Assembly (NCBI GenBank): GCA_034440575.1
Contig: JAOTOL010001646.1
Coordinates: forward strand, 3,773,501-3,837,500
Direction of reading: 5' to 3'
DNA: 64,000 bases
Source of the DNA: Imbricaverruca yamaguchii
Lineage: Eukaryota > Arthropoda > Thecostraca > Neoverrucidae
How positions within the stretch are numbered: position 1 is the stretch's first letter; each line of letters begins with the position of its first letter. Shown here one piece after another: positions 49,218 to 61,857 of this stretch. The notes beneath the pieces are model-generated. The model did no database searches, had not been told where the DNA came from, and saw only the letters and a list, made by a program, of their open reading frames with translations. A program made the translations under genes and the position numbers.

Positions 49218-52200
49218 ATGGAGCCTGACCTGCCGCTGCCCGTGCCCGTGGCATCGGTGGCCGGTGAGGTGACCTACACACTGCCGACCGACCATGACGC
49301 CTACAACCTGCTGCTGTCGCCGTCCGGCGAGATGGCCACCTTCCTGCTGCCGGCCGACGGCGGCGCCATGGCGGCGTCGGTGGCGCGCGCCGTGCCCGAC
49401 GCCGTGCTGAAGGCCGGCGTGGTGGAGACGTTCTCGGCGCTGGAGCCGGCCGTGGGCGACCCGCACTGCCTGGTGTGCAACGCGGCGGTGGCGGCGGCCG
49501 GCGCGGCGTACGCGCTGTTCGACGGCGCGCTGTACACGACCACCAGCCGGGCGCCGGTGCTGGCCACGCTCGAGTGCGCCGTCGAGGCGCCGCTCGACCC
49601 GCGCCACGTGCACAGCCGCGTCATCTGCTCCGGCTGCTACGACCTGGCCGACCGGCTGGACCAGCTGCAGGAGGAGCTGCGCCAGGCGCGCGACGCCGTG
49701 CGCCGGCTCTACTGGCACACGGCCGGGCTGTACCAGGTGACGCGGCGGCGCTCCGCGTCCGCCCGCTCGCCGCCGGCGGCGCCGCTCGAGCCCGAGCCGC
49801 AGCCGGAGCCGGAGCCGGCCGGCGTGCCCGAGCCGCAGCTGGAGGTGGAGGTGGGCGTGCGCGGGAAGCCGGACCGGCGGCGGCCGCAGCGCGTCGCCGC
49901 CCACCACGAGCCGGGCCACTACCGCATCCTGGCCGACGGGCGGCCAGACTCGCCGCCGCCCGCCGCCGCCCCTGCCGCCGCCACCGACCTGAAGTTGCCG
50001 CCGGCTGATCTGAAAGTGCCGCTGGCCGACATTAGGGTGCCGTCGCCCGACGTTGCATTACCATCGGTCGACCATAAGATGCCCCTGGTCCACCCCGAGC
50101 CGCAGGATAACGCCTGCAATGAGCTCGACATCGATATTCACGTGGATAAAGCCAGGAAGAAACGCGACAAGGTGAGTCTCTCACGATTGAAAAAAAAGTC
50201 ACATCTTTGATTTTTGTCCACCAGATAATCATGCATTTTCGAAGTATAGAATCATGGATTCCTCTTATCAGTGGTATGATGGTTATTATGCCTGTGCAGT
50301 ACCAAATGGTGAATGGTTTGAGACACGCATACCTCGTGAATTTCCGACTCTTTCGCGACCGTTTGGCGTGAAAGGCAGATGACGACTGTTATAAGCCAGC
50401 TGAGCTATCGCTAAAAAAAACTATGGCTGCATTGTGTTGCATGTACGTCGATTTTTTTTCCTTTACTTCCTTTTATTTTCCTTTGCTTCACTTTTCACCC
50501 TCAAATGTATGCACTATAACTGGAAATACGTCAACGTAGACAGTAGACAAAGTAATCAAAATGGACACCAGACAAAGCAGGGGAACAGTATCGCGTGTTC
50601 CACAGTCTGAGAGCCGCCTCACCTGCCGGCTGTGCGGCAAGGCGTTCCAGCGGCCGTCGCGGCTGCACGAGCACGAGGCGGCCCACACGGAGGTGGCCAC
50701 CAACCAGTGCCACGTCTGCAGCAAAACGTTCAGCCAAAAGTACTACCTGCGCGAGCACATCAAACAGGTACGTCCGCCGGCCCGCCCCACATCGGCCAGC
50801 GTCATACAGACTTCCCCGGACGAAATTGTATGGTGGAAGACCAATTGATCTTCGCATGGTTTGGTACTAGTCGTGACTGAACCCAAGCAGGCGCTAACCG
50901 CTGCCTCTGCAGGTGCACGAGCGGCGGAGTCTGCACAGCTGCGGCACGTGCGGCAAGGTGTTCATGCGGCGGCTGCACCTGGACGACCACGTGCGCACCC
51001 ACAGCGGCGAGCGGCCCTACAAGTGCGAGGTGTGCGGCCGTGGCTTCAGTCAGCGAGGAAACCTGCGCTCGCACGCCCTGGTGCACACGGTCAGTGCGAG
51101 CTGCTGCCGCTGCTGTTGTGATTTGCATGCTCAAGAAGGCTTACTTGTGCAAACGGTTGGTTTGTGAGTGTGGTGGTTCGCTGTGCACAAAGTATTTTGG
51201 AACCTATCGACAAGTATATTTCCAGTTCCTTTTCCTTCGTGTCAAACATGAACGTTATCATCATGTCAGCTACTTCCCAGAAATAGACCAACCCTGTCGG
51301 AAAACTCGTCCGTCAAGGCCCAGCGGCAATGCCGGAATATTTCTTTTCCGATAGGCAATGATTGTAATAGCCCTTCCACACAGGTCTCGGAGGATCCTCC
51401 GTAGCATAATTCCCTGGATATGCCTTCGGACAAATACCTAATAGTAATCACGGTAATATTATGTAAGAACAAAATAATTGGCATTTGTGGCACCCACCGT
51501 GAAGACGGACCAGTCCCAAATAACAAACATTACTCACCACTCTTTAGAATGCTGGCTATGCTATTGACCGTTTTACATGTGCATGAATGCACATCAAATT
51601 GTGCTTTGTGTCATTAAGGGCGATATATACTCAAGCATGCATGCATTTGCTTGTGCACAAATACAGTCCCAAATGGCTTTGATCTATTTCCCTACTCCTT
51701 ACGTTTTACTTCCTGACTTCGCTATCATAAAAACTAAATTTTGATAGAATTGTTGAAGATTAGTGTGCATTTATTTTTGCTTTTGATGTGGTATCCGTCG
51801 GTGTGGTGACATCGACTATGTGTGTGCCTATGTGCACATGTGTGCATCTCATTTGGTTTTCTTACATAGTACTCGGCTGATTCACTAGATAGGGTGCCCT
51901 TGGAGCTACTCCCGCGCGCTGAATGATCGCGGTAAGCCAGATAGTGAACCCTTGGCGCCACTTCGCGCACGCCGACGGGTCGCGGGGAGCAAGACGGTAT
52001 GTCTCCGCCCATGTCTCCGCCCATGTCTCCGCCCATGTCTCCGCCCATGTCTCCGCCCATGTCTCCGCCCATGTCTCCGCCCATGTCTCCGCCCATGTCT
52101 CCGCCCGTCCGTGATGCGTTAGCGCCGACTCCGGGCGTGCTGATGCGCTGTCGCGTGCGCAGGACCAGTTTCCGTATCAGTGCGACTCGTGTGGGAAGCG

Positions 52201-54453
52201 GCTGCGCACGCGCCAGGCGTTCGAGTCGCACCAGCGGAAGCACAACGACGACCGACGCTTTACCTGCGACCTGTGTTCGGCTACTTTTCTGCTCAAACGC
52301 TCTCTGGAACGACATCAGCGGAAGCACACGGGTCAGTCTGCCTGTACGGCCGCGCCTGTTCGCCCGCAATGATGGCTGCGCTGTGGTAAAGCGTGCTAGC
52401 TGTTATATATGTTGTAGGTGCCATTCGCTTATGTACTTTTGTCTTAGCATTCCTTCCCCACTCAATTGCTTTGTTCTCATCGCACAAAGGAAGAGGAGAC
52501 TAAAGATAGTGCATATTCTTGTCGTCATTGTCGGAAGAATCACGCCCGTGATCAGCGCCTCAATTGGAAAACGTTGATGCAAAGCAGCACATACCTGATG
52601 GCATGTTTGCATGATGTCATTTGCCGTACTTCATTCACTGGTTTATATCAACATGTGTTGTATGGATTCACTATGCACAAGATTCAGCGGAAGGCGCTGT
52701 ATGACCTGTGCAGTCGATGCAGTGACAAATATTGTGTGAAATAGGGTGAAATATACGACTTCCCGAACATTCAATAGACATCATTTCCAAAGAAGTACCA
52801 ACATTGTGCCTCCTGATATGTGGCTATGAACTATCCATGCTTTGTTTCTAACAGTATCTTGTGTAAAAATATAATTATGCTCACCATTCAAGATGTAATA
52901 CACAAAAATATCGTAGCGCATTTCTCTAGATGTCGACGCGCCCCTAAACTCCAATCCACCACGTAGCACATTTCCAGATACAAAGATTGCCTATGATATG
53001 CTCTTTTATGTAATGTATTCGTTGATACCATGAGTGTTATCATTAATATAGGCACCCCTATGTTATGGGTCTCCAAACATATAACAAACGCACCCTTATG
53101 AGTACGCTATTGGTTCAAAATTGAGCTTCAAGAGCATGCGCCATATGTCGAGCACATTTCGTGGCAAGTTTTAGCATCATACTGTGCCTGTTTCGGCACC
53201 TCGTACCTAACGAAACCCTATTATTTTAACACTGACTGTCGGTGTGGCCATAAACTACAACAACTAATATGCAGTGGATGGGCGCTGTATAACCACTGCA
53301 GTTGATGCGCCCTAAAACCCAAATAACTAACTAAGATGCAGTGGCTAACTGTACCACGTGTCTCGTGCTGTTCGTGACCCTATCTTCGCCCTCGCCACAC
53401 GTTTCTTATTCTCTGCGCGGATTGGTCGAATTATTAACCGGACGAGCATGGTGCTTCTCTACTAAGCTCAACATGTGGTACTCTTCCACCAGTCGCTATG
53501 TGCACGACATACACCCACCACAGCTGACGTCCATGGTGCACGGCCTTGCCCCGCTAACGTGACCTATGACTGACCGACATCGCCTGACCGCCGACCCCTC
53601 GCCAGGTGCCCGGCCCTTCAAATGTGCACACTGCGACCGAGCCTTCCGTGACCGCGGCGACCTGCGCTGTCACGAGGACATCCACAGCGCACAGCGCGCT
53701 CACGTGTGCCCCCTCTGCGGTCTGGGCTTCACGCGCAGGTACAAGATGCTGAAGCACCTGGCGTCGAAGCACGGCCGCTCCGAACAGCAGGTGCAGGACC
53801 TGTGCCTGCTTCAGCAGACGGCGCACGACGTGAGTTTCCCTCTTCAGGCCGTCTTGGAGGCGGTTCACGGCATAGCTGACTCGTAACATCCAGGGTGGCT
53901 CACCTGCTGGTCGGCATTTCTCCCGTTCCAATGTGTGACCTAACCTGGTGGATGGTGCGAAATACCACACCGACGACTATCGATGGGTGTATCTCTGAAT
54001 GTAATTGCAGGGATAGTTTCCAGTCAGCACCTATTATTCCTAGCGGCGTGCGGTGCAGGTCCCGCTGACGAGTCCGGTGCAGTTGTGTCGTCTGTCTGGT
54101 GGGCTGGCGCTCGCCGGCCGCCGAGCAGCCGCGTGACCGGCGACCCCGCCCGTCCGCAGATGCTGCAGAGCCAGCAGGGCCGGCTGGAGCCCACGGCCGA
54201 CGACCCGGCGGGCCCGCTGCGGCTGGACGACGAGCCGGCGGCGGCCGACCCGGCGGGCCCGCTGCGGCTCGAGCCGGCCACCCCCGAGCAGGCCGTGTCG
54301 GTGCGGCTGGCGGGCCCGCTGCACGCCGACCACACGCTGGTCATCCGGCTGGACTCGCCGTCGGACGACCCGCTGCGGCTGGAGCCGCCGCCGGAGCGCG
54401 ACTGCCGCTCCCCGCAGCTGGCGCTGCCGCACGGCCGGACCACGCCCGACTGA
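49218..54453 (+). CDS. C2H2 zinc-finger protein with ZAD-like N-terminal module
   Basis: Putative nuclear DNA-binding regulator. Exons: 49218-50171, 50606-50767, 50913-51089, 52163-52331, 53606-53829 and 54160-54453 (TGA); phases 0,0,0,1,0, about 658 residues. The N-terminal half is GC-rich. CxxC pairs at residues 84/87 and 137/140, followed by a predicted helix (YDLADRLDQLQEELRQAR), resemble the treble-clef ZAD module of arthropod zinc-finger proteins. A Pro-rich linker with a short repeat (LKVPLADIRVPSPDVALP) follows. Eight C2H2 fingers then come in pairs per exon: CRLC, CHVC (its last His is encoded across the exon 2/3 junction), CGTC, CEVC, CDSC, CDLC, CAHC and CPLC. TGEKP-like linkers survive only between some fingers (HSGERPYKC). 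The last exon encodes a repeat of DPAGPLRLE type. The ATG at 49218 is the first in frame; 5' UTR exons are not identified. The orthologue is unknown. Confidence 0.88.
51998..52110. repeat. 12-bp tandem repeat ATGTCTCCGCCC
   Basis: Nine or more near-perfect copies in the intron before zinc-finger exon 4, ending about 55 nt before its acceptor (52163). The unit is three-divisible and gives Met-Ser-Pro-Pro repeats on +. Confidence 0.97.
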
Positions 54454-54720
54454 CCTCCAGCTGCCGGACGGGCGCACCCTCCAGCTGCCGGGCGGACAGA
54501 CCCCGCCCGGTCAGACTGACAGCTCCCGGACCTCCGCCAGGTCAAACTGACAGCTTCCAGATGCCCTCCCGGTCAGACTGATGGCTTCCAGATGCCCTCC
54601 CGGTCAGACTGATAGCTTCCAGGTGTCCTCCCGGTCAGACTGATAGCTTCCAGATCCCCTCCCGGTCAGACTAATAGCTTCGGTATCCCCTCTCGGCCCG
54701 ACTGACAGCTCTCAGGATCC
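54454..54720. repeat. 31-bp minisatellite starting at the zinc-finger stop codon
   Basis: Units of GATGCCCTCCCGGTCAGACT followed by GATGGCTTCCA. The first degenerate unit spans the stop: CGCCCGACTGACCTCCAGCT at the CDS end, against CGCCCGGTCAGACTGACAGC and CTCCCGGACC in the array. Confidence 0.88.
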
Positions 54721-57000
54721 AACCGGCCCGATATGAAAGAGGGAGCTTCCTGGACGACGTATCTCCATACTTCATGATGGGGATGTGTCGCCCTGTCCCA
54801 ATGTACCAGGCGCTGGTCGGACACGGACTGGCGGGTCTTCCACGCGCCGAGTGGTGTCATGTCTGTGTGTCTGACGGACTGTACACAACCTCAGGGCTGG
54901 CGAAGGAATGAGTAAAGTTCGTGCTGTTCACACCATGGTTTAGCCTGTTGCAAGCACATAAATCCGGTTTTACTGAGCAAAGTTGGCTGGACATGTGATT
55001 GGCTTTTATACATGGCAACGCTCATGACGCATTCAGTTTGGGCCTTACACTGTCTAGGTGTCGTCTTTCTCGTCGAAATTTGTATTCAATTATTACAGCT
55101 TGATGGACATGATTGACCACAAGGAAGATTTTGTCTTGCATCAATTAATTTTTGAACGTGAATGAATTTCTTTGCACAAGATACATTTTCCTTTGCACGG
55201 GGCAAGCTTTTATCAAGTTCTTCTCGAAGCAGTAATGTGCATATTGTCGACGAAGGCAGAGATCTGGAAGATAATTGACATAGGTTCTATTCGTTCACCT
55301 TTTCAGATATACGTTGTTTTGTGAATACATCATGGTGCATTAAAATTTAGTATTGCAGTTTCTCGACCAAGTGGATGAAGTCGGTTTTGTCCCACCAGCT
55401 CAGGCCATATTTTCACCGGTTTTAGCCGCGAGGTGTGTAGCGTTTGCCAATGCTGCAGTGTCAGGCCCCGGTAGCGGGGTTCGCGGCCCATCACAGCACC
55501 CGGTTCCGGATCGGGGCGCCTGTGGCGATGGCTGTGTCATGCGAGGGCGTTGCATGACAGACGCAGACGATGCGCCCTTAATCTAAAATGTGAGGGCGAT
55601 GTGATAGATGTCTGGCGGATAAACGCAGGGCTCACGGCTGTGTTTTGGCGCAATGGTATGACATTGACTGGTATGCAGCCCACACGTAGGCTGGAAGTTT
55701 TGCAGTGTTTTATTTCAGTTTTTGGAGCTTTGGAGATATTTGATGTGTGCTAAATGATGATTATGCTATTGATAAATGGATTTGTTTTGAATAATAGTTT
55801 TGTTTCCGGAACGTGAGGTCTTTGTAAAGCCCGTTGTGGTTGATCGACGTGCAACAGTTGTTTTGTATTTTACCTCTGCACTGCTCCAATACATGTATTG
55901 TAGCCACGGGTGTTGAATTTTGAGGAAAAATATGTGGGGAGGTGAGCGAAATATATAAAGGCAACGGACAGGTCCAAATGGATTGACGAACACACTGCAT
56001 CGGGCCCAATGGTGAAAGCTAGATTTGTGGGGGGTAAAGCCGACATTGGTGGGGCACTTGCTCCCTTAATTATATAAAACAACACCCATAATTGCAGCAT
56101 CAGAGGCCGGCGGTGGCGCCGGGACTTTGTGGTACATGTATTGTACCTGTACATTGTTCCAATGCATGTATTGTAGCCACGGATGTTGAATGTTTAGGAA
56201 AAATGCGGGGGAAGTGAGCGAAATACATAAAGGCAAACCGGAGGTCCAAAGGAATTGGCGAACACACTCCATCGGGCCCATAGAAAAAGTTACAATTGAT
56301 GTGGGTAAACCCGACATTGGTGGGACACTTGCCCCCTTAGTTATATAAAACAGCACCCCTAATCGCAGCAACAGATGCCAGGGGCGGCGCCGGGGCTTGA
56401 TGATGATATATGGTCATTATGCAAAGCTGTGCTGAGTGCTGGATCTGTAAGCATATATATGTGTATATACATATGTATATATATATATATGTGTGTGTGT
56501 GTGTATTTGTGTGATAAATATATTTATCGGTGAACTGGTGAACAAGAATACCCAACGAAAGAAGCTCTTTTCCTAACCTTACCGGTAGACAATTAGCGGT
56601 TCACATATTGACCTTATTTGACCGCTGGTAACCATATTATTGGTCAGGATTCAAATCTTGAGACATTCCTAACTGTGTCTTGCGTTTCGTCCTAGGTTGC
56701 GTAGATCAGAAATAAAACACTCCCTAAGGGACGGCATAATTGTCCCCCCTCCTCCTCCTCACCTCGCCCGTGTGACACAACCAGATGTCAAACAATATTG
56801 GAAGGGGACGAAGGCTTAGGCAGTTCCGATCTGGGCACTAATACTAAAGGATACAACCGAATATATTAGGTTTTCTAGTTCCAGCTCTCATGATGGAGAA
56901 ATGTGCGAGCATTCTAGTAGAATATACCAGGATTTTGGTATGAACGAAACGTCACATACAAATGCTAAATATGTGTAAATATGCTGTTATTACACCGCGC
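54721..57000. other. Intergenic, repeats only
   Basis: No gene is recognised. The region contains the tandem pair of dispersed elements at 55860-56400 and a TA/TG microsatellite at 56455-56525. Confidence 0.55.
55860..56400 (+). repeat. Two tandem copies of a 'GGCACTTGCCCCC' element
   Basis: Two diverged units of about 270 bp, each with CATGTATTGTAGCCACGG, GAGCGAAATACATAAAGGC, ACACACTCCATCGGGCCC, AAACCCGACATTGGTGGG and ACACTTGCCCCCTTAGTTAT, ending in GGCGCCGGG. Related copies lie at 29130-29330 and, inverted, at 22760-23030. There is no ORF, so it is probably non-autonomous. Confidence 0.7.
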
Positions 57001-59006
57001 TAGGTTTTCATCTGTGGCGCAGGTGTGCCTAGGTACCTAGTGCAGGTATTACTAGGGATGCGTTAGTATTATTGCAGTTTAAATTACCTATCCACTGGGT
57101 AAGTTTTACACACATTTTTACCTCCATGAAGCAGGAAGCAAAGGGGTTAATTAATTTTGGTGGTAAATTCCTCAGTAAGGTAGCTTTTGATTCCTTTAAA
57201 TTTCTTCTGCGAATGCAATGTTTATCAATGTGCTTAACATGATGTGACCACTCATTTCCTCTGGAATTGCATACCTTTCTTTGGGGAGGCAAAATGGCAC
57301 CTATAGGGGGCTTACAGTTCCATAATATAGCATAAAAATAGCATTAAAAGCTTGTAAAAATGTAGCATGGCCTAACCTAGCTTATCATAACCTTCCGGGT
57401 TAGAAAACATTCTTTTTAAATAATGGAAAATTTAAAAGCCTATTTTTGCTCAAATAAATAAACATCCTAATTCAACCTAACTTAGTCTGAATTGTTTATA
57501 AAAAAAGCCAACATTTTTTTTTTTAATCCTCGATGTTTTGAACCCCTGGCTTACAACAAAAACCTAACCTAACCAATCTTAACCAAATCTAGCCCTTTTG
57601 CACACTATGGAGGTAGAATATGTGTAGAAATGGTCTTGTGGTTACCTTAATCCACCCAATCTTTCTGGCCAGATTCTTGTACCCCATCTTGGTGAACTCA
57701 TATGCCATGCTCTACTTTCCAAACTAAGCATTGGATGAAATTGAAAGTTGTGTTGTCAGAAAGTGTTCAACAAGTATGGCCTGAAACCACCACATTTTAC
57801 CCCTCACTCCTGAAAATGGTCACCAAGGTGGTCTGTGATCATGACCCACATAATTTGTTTTGATTCTGGGGAGTTCATTTTTGGAATATAGAAATGAGTA
57901 TTTGTAATTAGAAAAGGAAAGCGATGTTGACCATGGCCCTAAAATGTTTGCCCACAGATAAATCAGCATTTAAAGTTTTTTCTTTCTCAAAATTTTTAGT
58001 TCAGTTTTCATCCATTATTCCATTTTGAATGAATACAGGGAACCATGAAGCATTGATATAAGTCAACTCATTCTCATAAAATTCATACTTTAGTCAAAAT
58101 GTTTAATGTTAGCCCTAATGGACAAATATACAAAACTAAGGAGTCATCCTAGAGACAACACACTAAGATTCTGATGTTGCAAATTTTGCAGAATTAGAAA
58201 AAATAGTAATACACAAATGGAAAAGCATAATATAATATAGCCAAGCCATACATAACAACATAGGAAATGTTATACAAAAAATAACTAACACTATCAGGCC
58301 TAACCATTTCTTTTTGTATGTTCTACACCAACATGATTGCCAATGTGTCAGGATGTCCCATGCTTATGGTGCTTGCTTTAGAAAAGTGAACCTGAAAAGA
58401 AATAGTTGTGTGGTGTGTGATCTCATCATGCTTGTTTCACAGACCATATTCATGATACAATATGCTGCCTACAATGTTTAAGCTCTGTGGATGTTCCATG
58501 AATAGCTTAGCAAGGAACCAGGGCAAGTCCATAATGAAGCAGAGGACATTGAAGCTGCATGCAATTTGCAAGTTAAATATGCAATTTTCCTCTTCAGTCC
58601 ACATAACTCAAGCTTCAGGTGATAATTTCATTGTTACATGAGGAGTAGTGAGCAGATTCAGTATTCTCAAGTGCAGCTCTGTGTCTTATGCATATTTCTT
58701 CTGATTTGTTTTTATTTATTTTATCTCACTTGTTTTTGCATACCTCTCAACTTTTAGGCTTCAGCTGGATATGAAGATGTGGTAAATTCATGATCTAGCT
58801 CCATTATTGAGCTTTCAGTTGCTTGTTTTCTCTATTGTCTTTTATCTTGTTTGGTGTATTATTCAGATCAGATCAAACATCAGTGTCAGGGCACAGTCTC
58901 CATACAGTGAATGGTGTTCACCATAGTTTGTGGATTGGTGGTCATCAAAGAAACCTGTTTCTGTTCTTTTATGTCAATGTTGTGTAATCAAACACACACA
59001 CACACA

Positions 59007-59062
<56 letters not shown>

Positions 59063-59100
59063 CACATTTAGATGCCTTTTCATCACATCATAGTTAACCC
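57000..59100. other. AT-rich, CpG-poor spacer
   Basis: No gene is seen. Degenerate AACCTAACCTAACC phrases at 57360-57600 and a CpG-decayed copy (57690-58240) of the repeat at 15890-16760. Confidence 0.55.
58987..59064. repeat. (AC)n-(ACGC)n microsatellite
   Basis: A short ACAC run followed by about 15 ACGC units. Confidence 0.97.
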
Positions 59101-59256
59101 AGCCCACAATATTGGTCATCATATGGTCCTTTGTCCAGCATAGGTGGCGCTTTCCTTCGAATTGCCGGCGACACGCTTCCGCTCTGCATTGGAGTAATGA
59201 TTCTGAGGATAGCTAAGGTGTGCTGGTTGCTTACAATGGCTATTTGTAGTCGGTAC

Positions 59257-59389
59257 CAGGTACAGAATGACCAGTTGCGTCCCTCCGATGTCCACAGTGT
59301 CGGTGAAGAACAGGATGTTGTCTTTTATTTCACCAATTAGATGGAGGTCTTTAAATATCCCAACATATCGCGCCTCCGACCACGTATCA
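59257..59389 (-). CDS. Candidate coding exon, unrecognised
   Basis: On the minus strand an AG acceptor at 59390-59391 precedes an open 44-codon segment (DTWSEARYVGIFKDLHLIGE, IKDNILFFTDTVDIGGTQLV, ILYL) that ends at CTG|GTACCG. The amino-acid composition looks like a globular protein, but I do not recognise a family. It may belong with the segments at 59800-59943 and 60386-60586. Low confidence; it could be chance. Confidence 0.25.
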
Positions 59390-59799
59390 CTTAACAATAG
59401 AGCAGCAAGAAATGCCTCCAATGGTTAATGTATTATCTTGTATGGCAGAAAGCATGTAAAATAATGGTAACACCAGCTATAGCTGATGAGGCGATAGCCG
59501 CAACGTACATTGGAAGGACACCACGTTTATGATGAAGGTCATATTTGCTGCAGTTAGCACGGCACGAACAGCGCTTAGGTTCACTGCACTTACGGTATAC
59601 TTGGCAAGCATGTCATTAGCACAAATGTTGAAGCCGGTCTATCAGCTTTTCACCTGATCGGAATTTGACCACCTGATCCGGTCAGTGCCTCCGGAATGCA
59701 CTCTTGTTCAGAGTGTGCCCGTTCTGGTGGTGACGGCCGTAGTTGCCTCTGTTGTCAAATTCACTGCCGTTCTGTTGGTTCAGCACAAACAGCGAGGCC

Positions 59800-59943
59800 C
59801 ATCTTCAGCGACACTAGCAGGTACTTGTCCAGCTCGGTCCCATCCATCTCCTTCGTGTACGGCGGCTTCACATCCTGTTTCCTTATGGCGCGCCTGGCGT
59901 CCACCAACTCGGTGTGCTGAGCGTCGAAGCTGGCGGCCGGCTC
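59800..59943 (-). CDS. Candidate coding exon, unrecognised
   Basis: Minus-strand open segment after an acceptor (TACTCTTCAG|GGAG): EPAASFDAQHTELVDARRAI, RKQDVKPPYTKEMDGTELDK, YLLVSLKMG. A mixed charged composition without low complexity suggests real coding sequence. The downstream donor is unclear and the 3' limit here is approximate. No family is recognised. Confidence 0.3.
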
Positions 59944-60385
59944 CCTGAAGAGTATCACGACCCGTCCAGCATGACCACGCCGCCGGGCGGACATCAGCAG
60001 GCTGACTGCCTCGGCCCTGGTTGTCGCCCTGGTCAGTGTCGCCGAGTATCGTCAGTTGCGCGTGTTCACGTGTTCAGGGTGAGCCCGGTGCGAGTGTCAG
60101 TGCTGCGCCGTGCTGCGGTCGGCGCCACCTGGCCCGCGTCTGCCGCTGCCAGCGTCTGTCGGTTCGACTGGGTGCCCCGGGCAGTCCACGGGGTCCCACC
60201 TGGTCCTGACGCTGACCACTGTCGGTACGCCACACAGACGACGTGCCGGGCCAAGGCGGAGACAGCTGCATGGACGGCGACCTAGTTGATATGTGGCAAC
60301 CTAAATGATCTGTCGTGGCCGATGCGCCCTAAAACCCCGATACGTGGCAGCGGAGCAGGTGACCCCGAGCAGTGTACCGCCTGAC

Positions 60386-60586
60386 CTGACACAGCTTCCT
60401 GCGAGTCTTCTCTACGACGCCTAGCGTCGCCAGTGGTCATCCTCTCAGCGCACTGGCAGAGAAGCTCTGCGACCGACCTCAGGCTGTTCTCCGCCACAAC
60501 CGGCAGGCCCGGGCAGTCGCCACACGGAATAGTCTGCAAGTCGGCGCAGACAGCGTGTGCGCTGGCTGCGCGATGGTCTTGCTGAT
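60386..60586 (-). CDS. Candidate coding exon, unrecognised
   Basis: Bounded by a very good acceptor (TTTTTTTTGTGGCAG|ATCAGC) and donor (GTGTCAG|GTCAGG) on the minus strand. The open frame reads QQDHRAASAHAVCADLQTIP, CGDCPGLPVVAENSLRSVAE, LLCQCAERMTTGDARRRRED, SQEAVS. This looks helical and Cys-containing. Its phase does not join directly to the 59943 segment, so another exon would be needed. No family is recognised. Confidence 0.35.
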
Positions 60587-61399
60587 CTGCCACAAAAAAA
60601 ACAGCTTGGTCCAGCGGTCTGGCCATTGAGATGACGGAACAAGCCGCCGTGTGGCAGTTCGGCCTGGTGATACAGGCGCACGGTCCTGCTCACCGACCGA
60701 CCGACCGTCTACAGTTTCGCCATACATCGACCCCGCCGCGCTACAATCTAGGTGGTGCTATCTCTCCAATAACGGCCATTTTCCCATATGAATGCCGCAC
60801 TGTTCCATAAAAGCACACACATACACACACAAAGCACGGCTTTCGTGTCACCATCTCACCTGTATAGCGACCACAGCTGAAGTTACCAACATGCACGTCA
60901 CCAGGGTGCCTGTTCACAGACATGTTATGTGTAGTACGCTTGTCATATATTTACGATCCGTATTCTAACACGACCTCTGTGCCGTCATCGCGATCACAGA
61001 GTACAGCGCAACATTGGGAGGCATCCGCACTCACCATGCTCACTTCCTCTCTCCTGGCCATGTCATCTGCACACTGTACTCTCCAGGTCGTGGTCACACC
61101 TCCCCTGCCTCGACTGAAAAGTAGAACATTGACGCCTTTCACGCACCGACATCAGTAACATCTGGAGTTTGCGCTGCGAGAGCCAGCTTCACCCTTTTTG
61201 TGAAGTCCGCAGAACATAGCATGGTCTGGATTGTCATCGTCATCACTTTCTGCCGGTGTGGCGACGTTTTCGGCAGCTATGGAACGACTGGCACTGATGG
61301 TGGTAGTGTCGCTGATGGTAGCCGCCTCGACGGAGGTGCCTGCGAGACAAAGAGCGCGGGCGCTGGCGGCGGATGCACAGACGCCGACGGCCGAGGTGG

Positions 61400-61690
61400 C
61401 TGCTGCGGTAGATGTGGCGGTGACGGCGTTGGTGCTGCCAGTGGCGGTGGCAGCGCTGGTGCTGCAAGTGGCGGTGGAGCTGAGTGGCGGTGGCAGCGTT
61501 GGGTGCAAGTGGCGGTGCAGCGTGGTGCAAGTGGCGGTGACGGCGTTGGTGCTGCCAGTGGCGGTGGCAGCGCTGGTGCTGCAAGTGGCGGTGGCAGCGC
61601 TGGTGCTGCAAGTGGCGGTGGCAGCGCTGGTGCTGCCAGTGGCGGTGGCAGCGCTGGTAGTGGATTCGGCGGCGGCGGCGGTGGCTGCGT
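61400..61690. repeat. 27-bp minisatellite
   Basis: Units of GGCGGTGGCAGCGCTGGTGC with TGC(A/C)AGT, about ten copies with internal variants. Gly-Ser-Ala frames on + and Ala-Pro frames on - are open because the period is three-divisible. No host exon is recognised. Confidence 0.93.
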
Positions 61691-61857
61691 GGACGCTGGT
61701 TGTTGTGGCTGACGACGCGACATTGCGACAGCGTGGCTCGATAACAGCAGAGGCGGCTGGATACACAGAGGGTTCTGCTCCGTTGGCAGCACGGCCGCGC
61801 CGCTTCTCCCGTCTTGTCCAGCCTGTTGTCGTCCGGTCAGCTACTCCGTGTAGCGAT

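Noticed and set aside
49098..49919. 273-codon minus-strand ORF
   Set aside because: Antisense shadow of the very GC-rich first zinc-finger exon.
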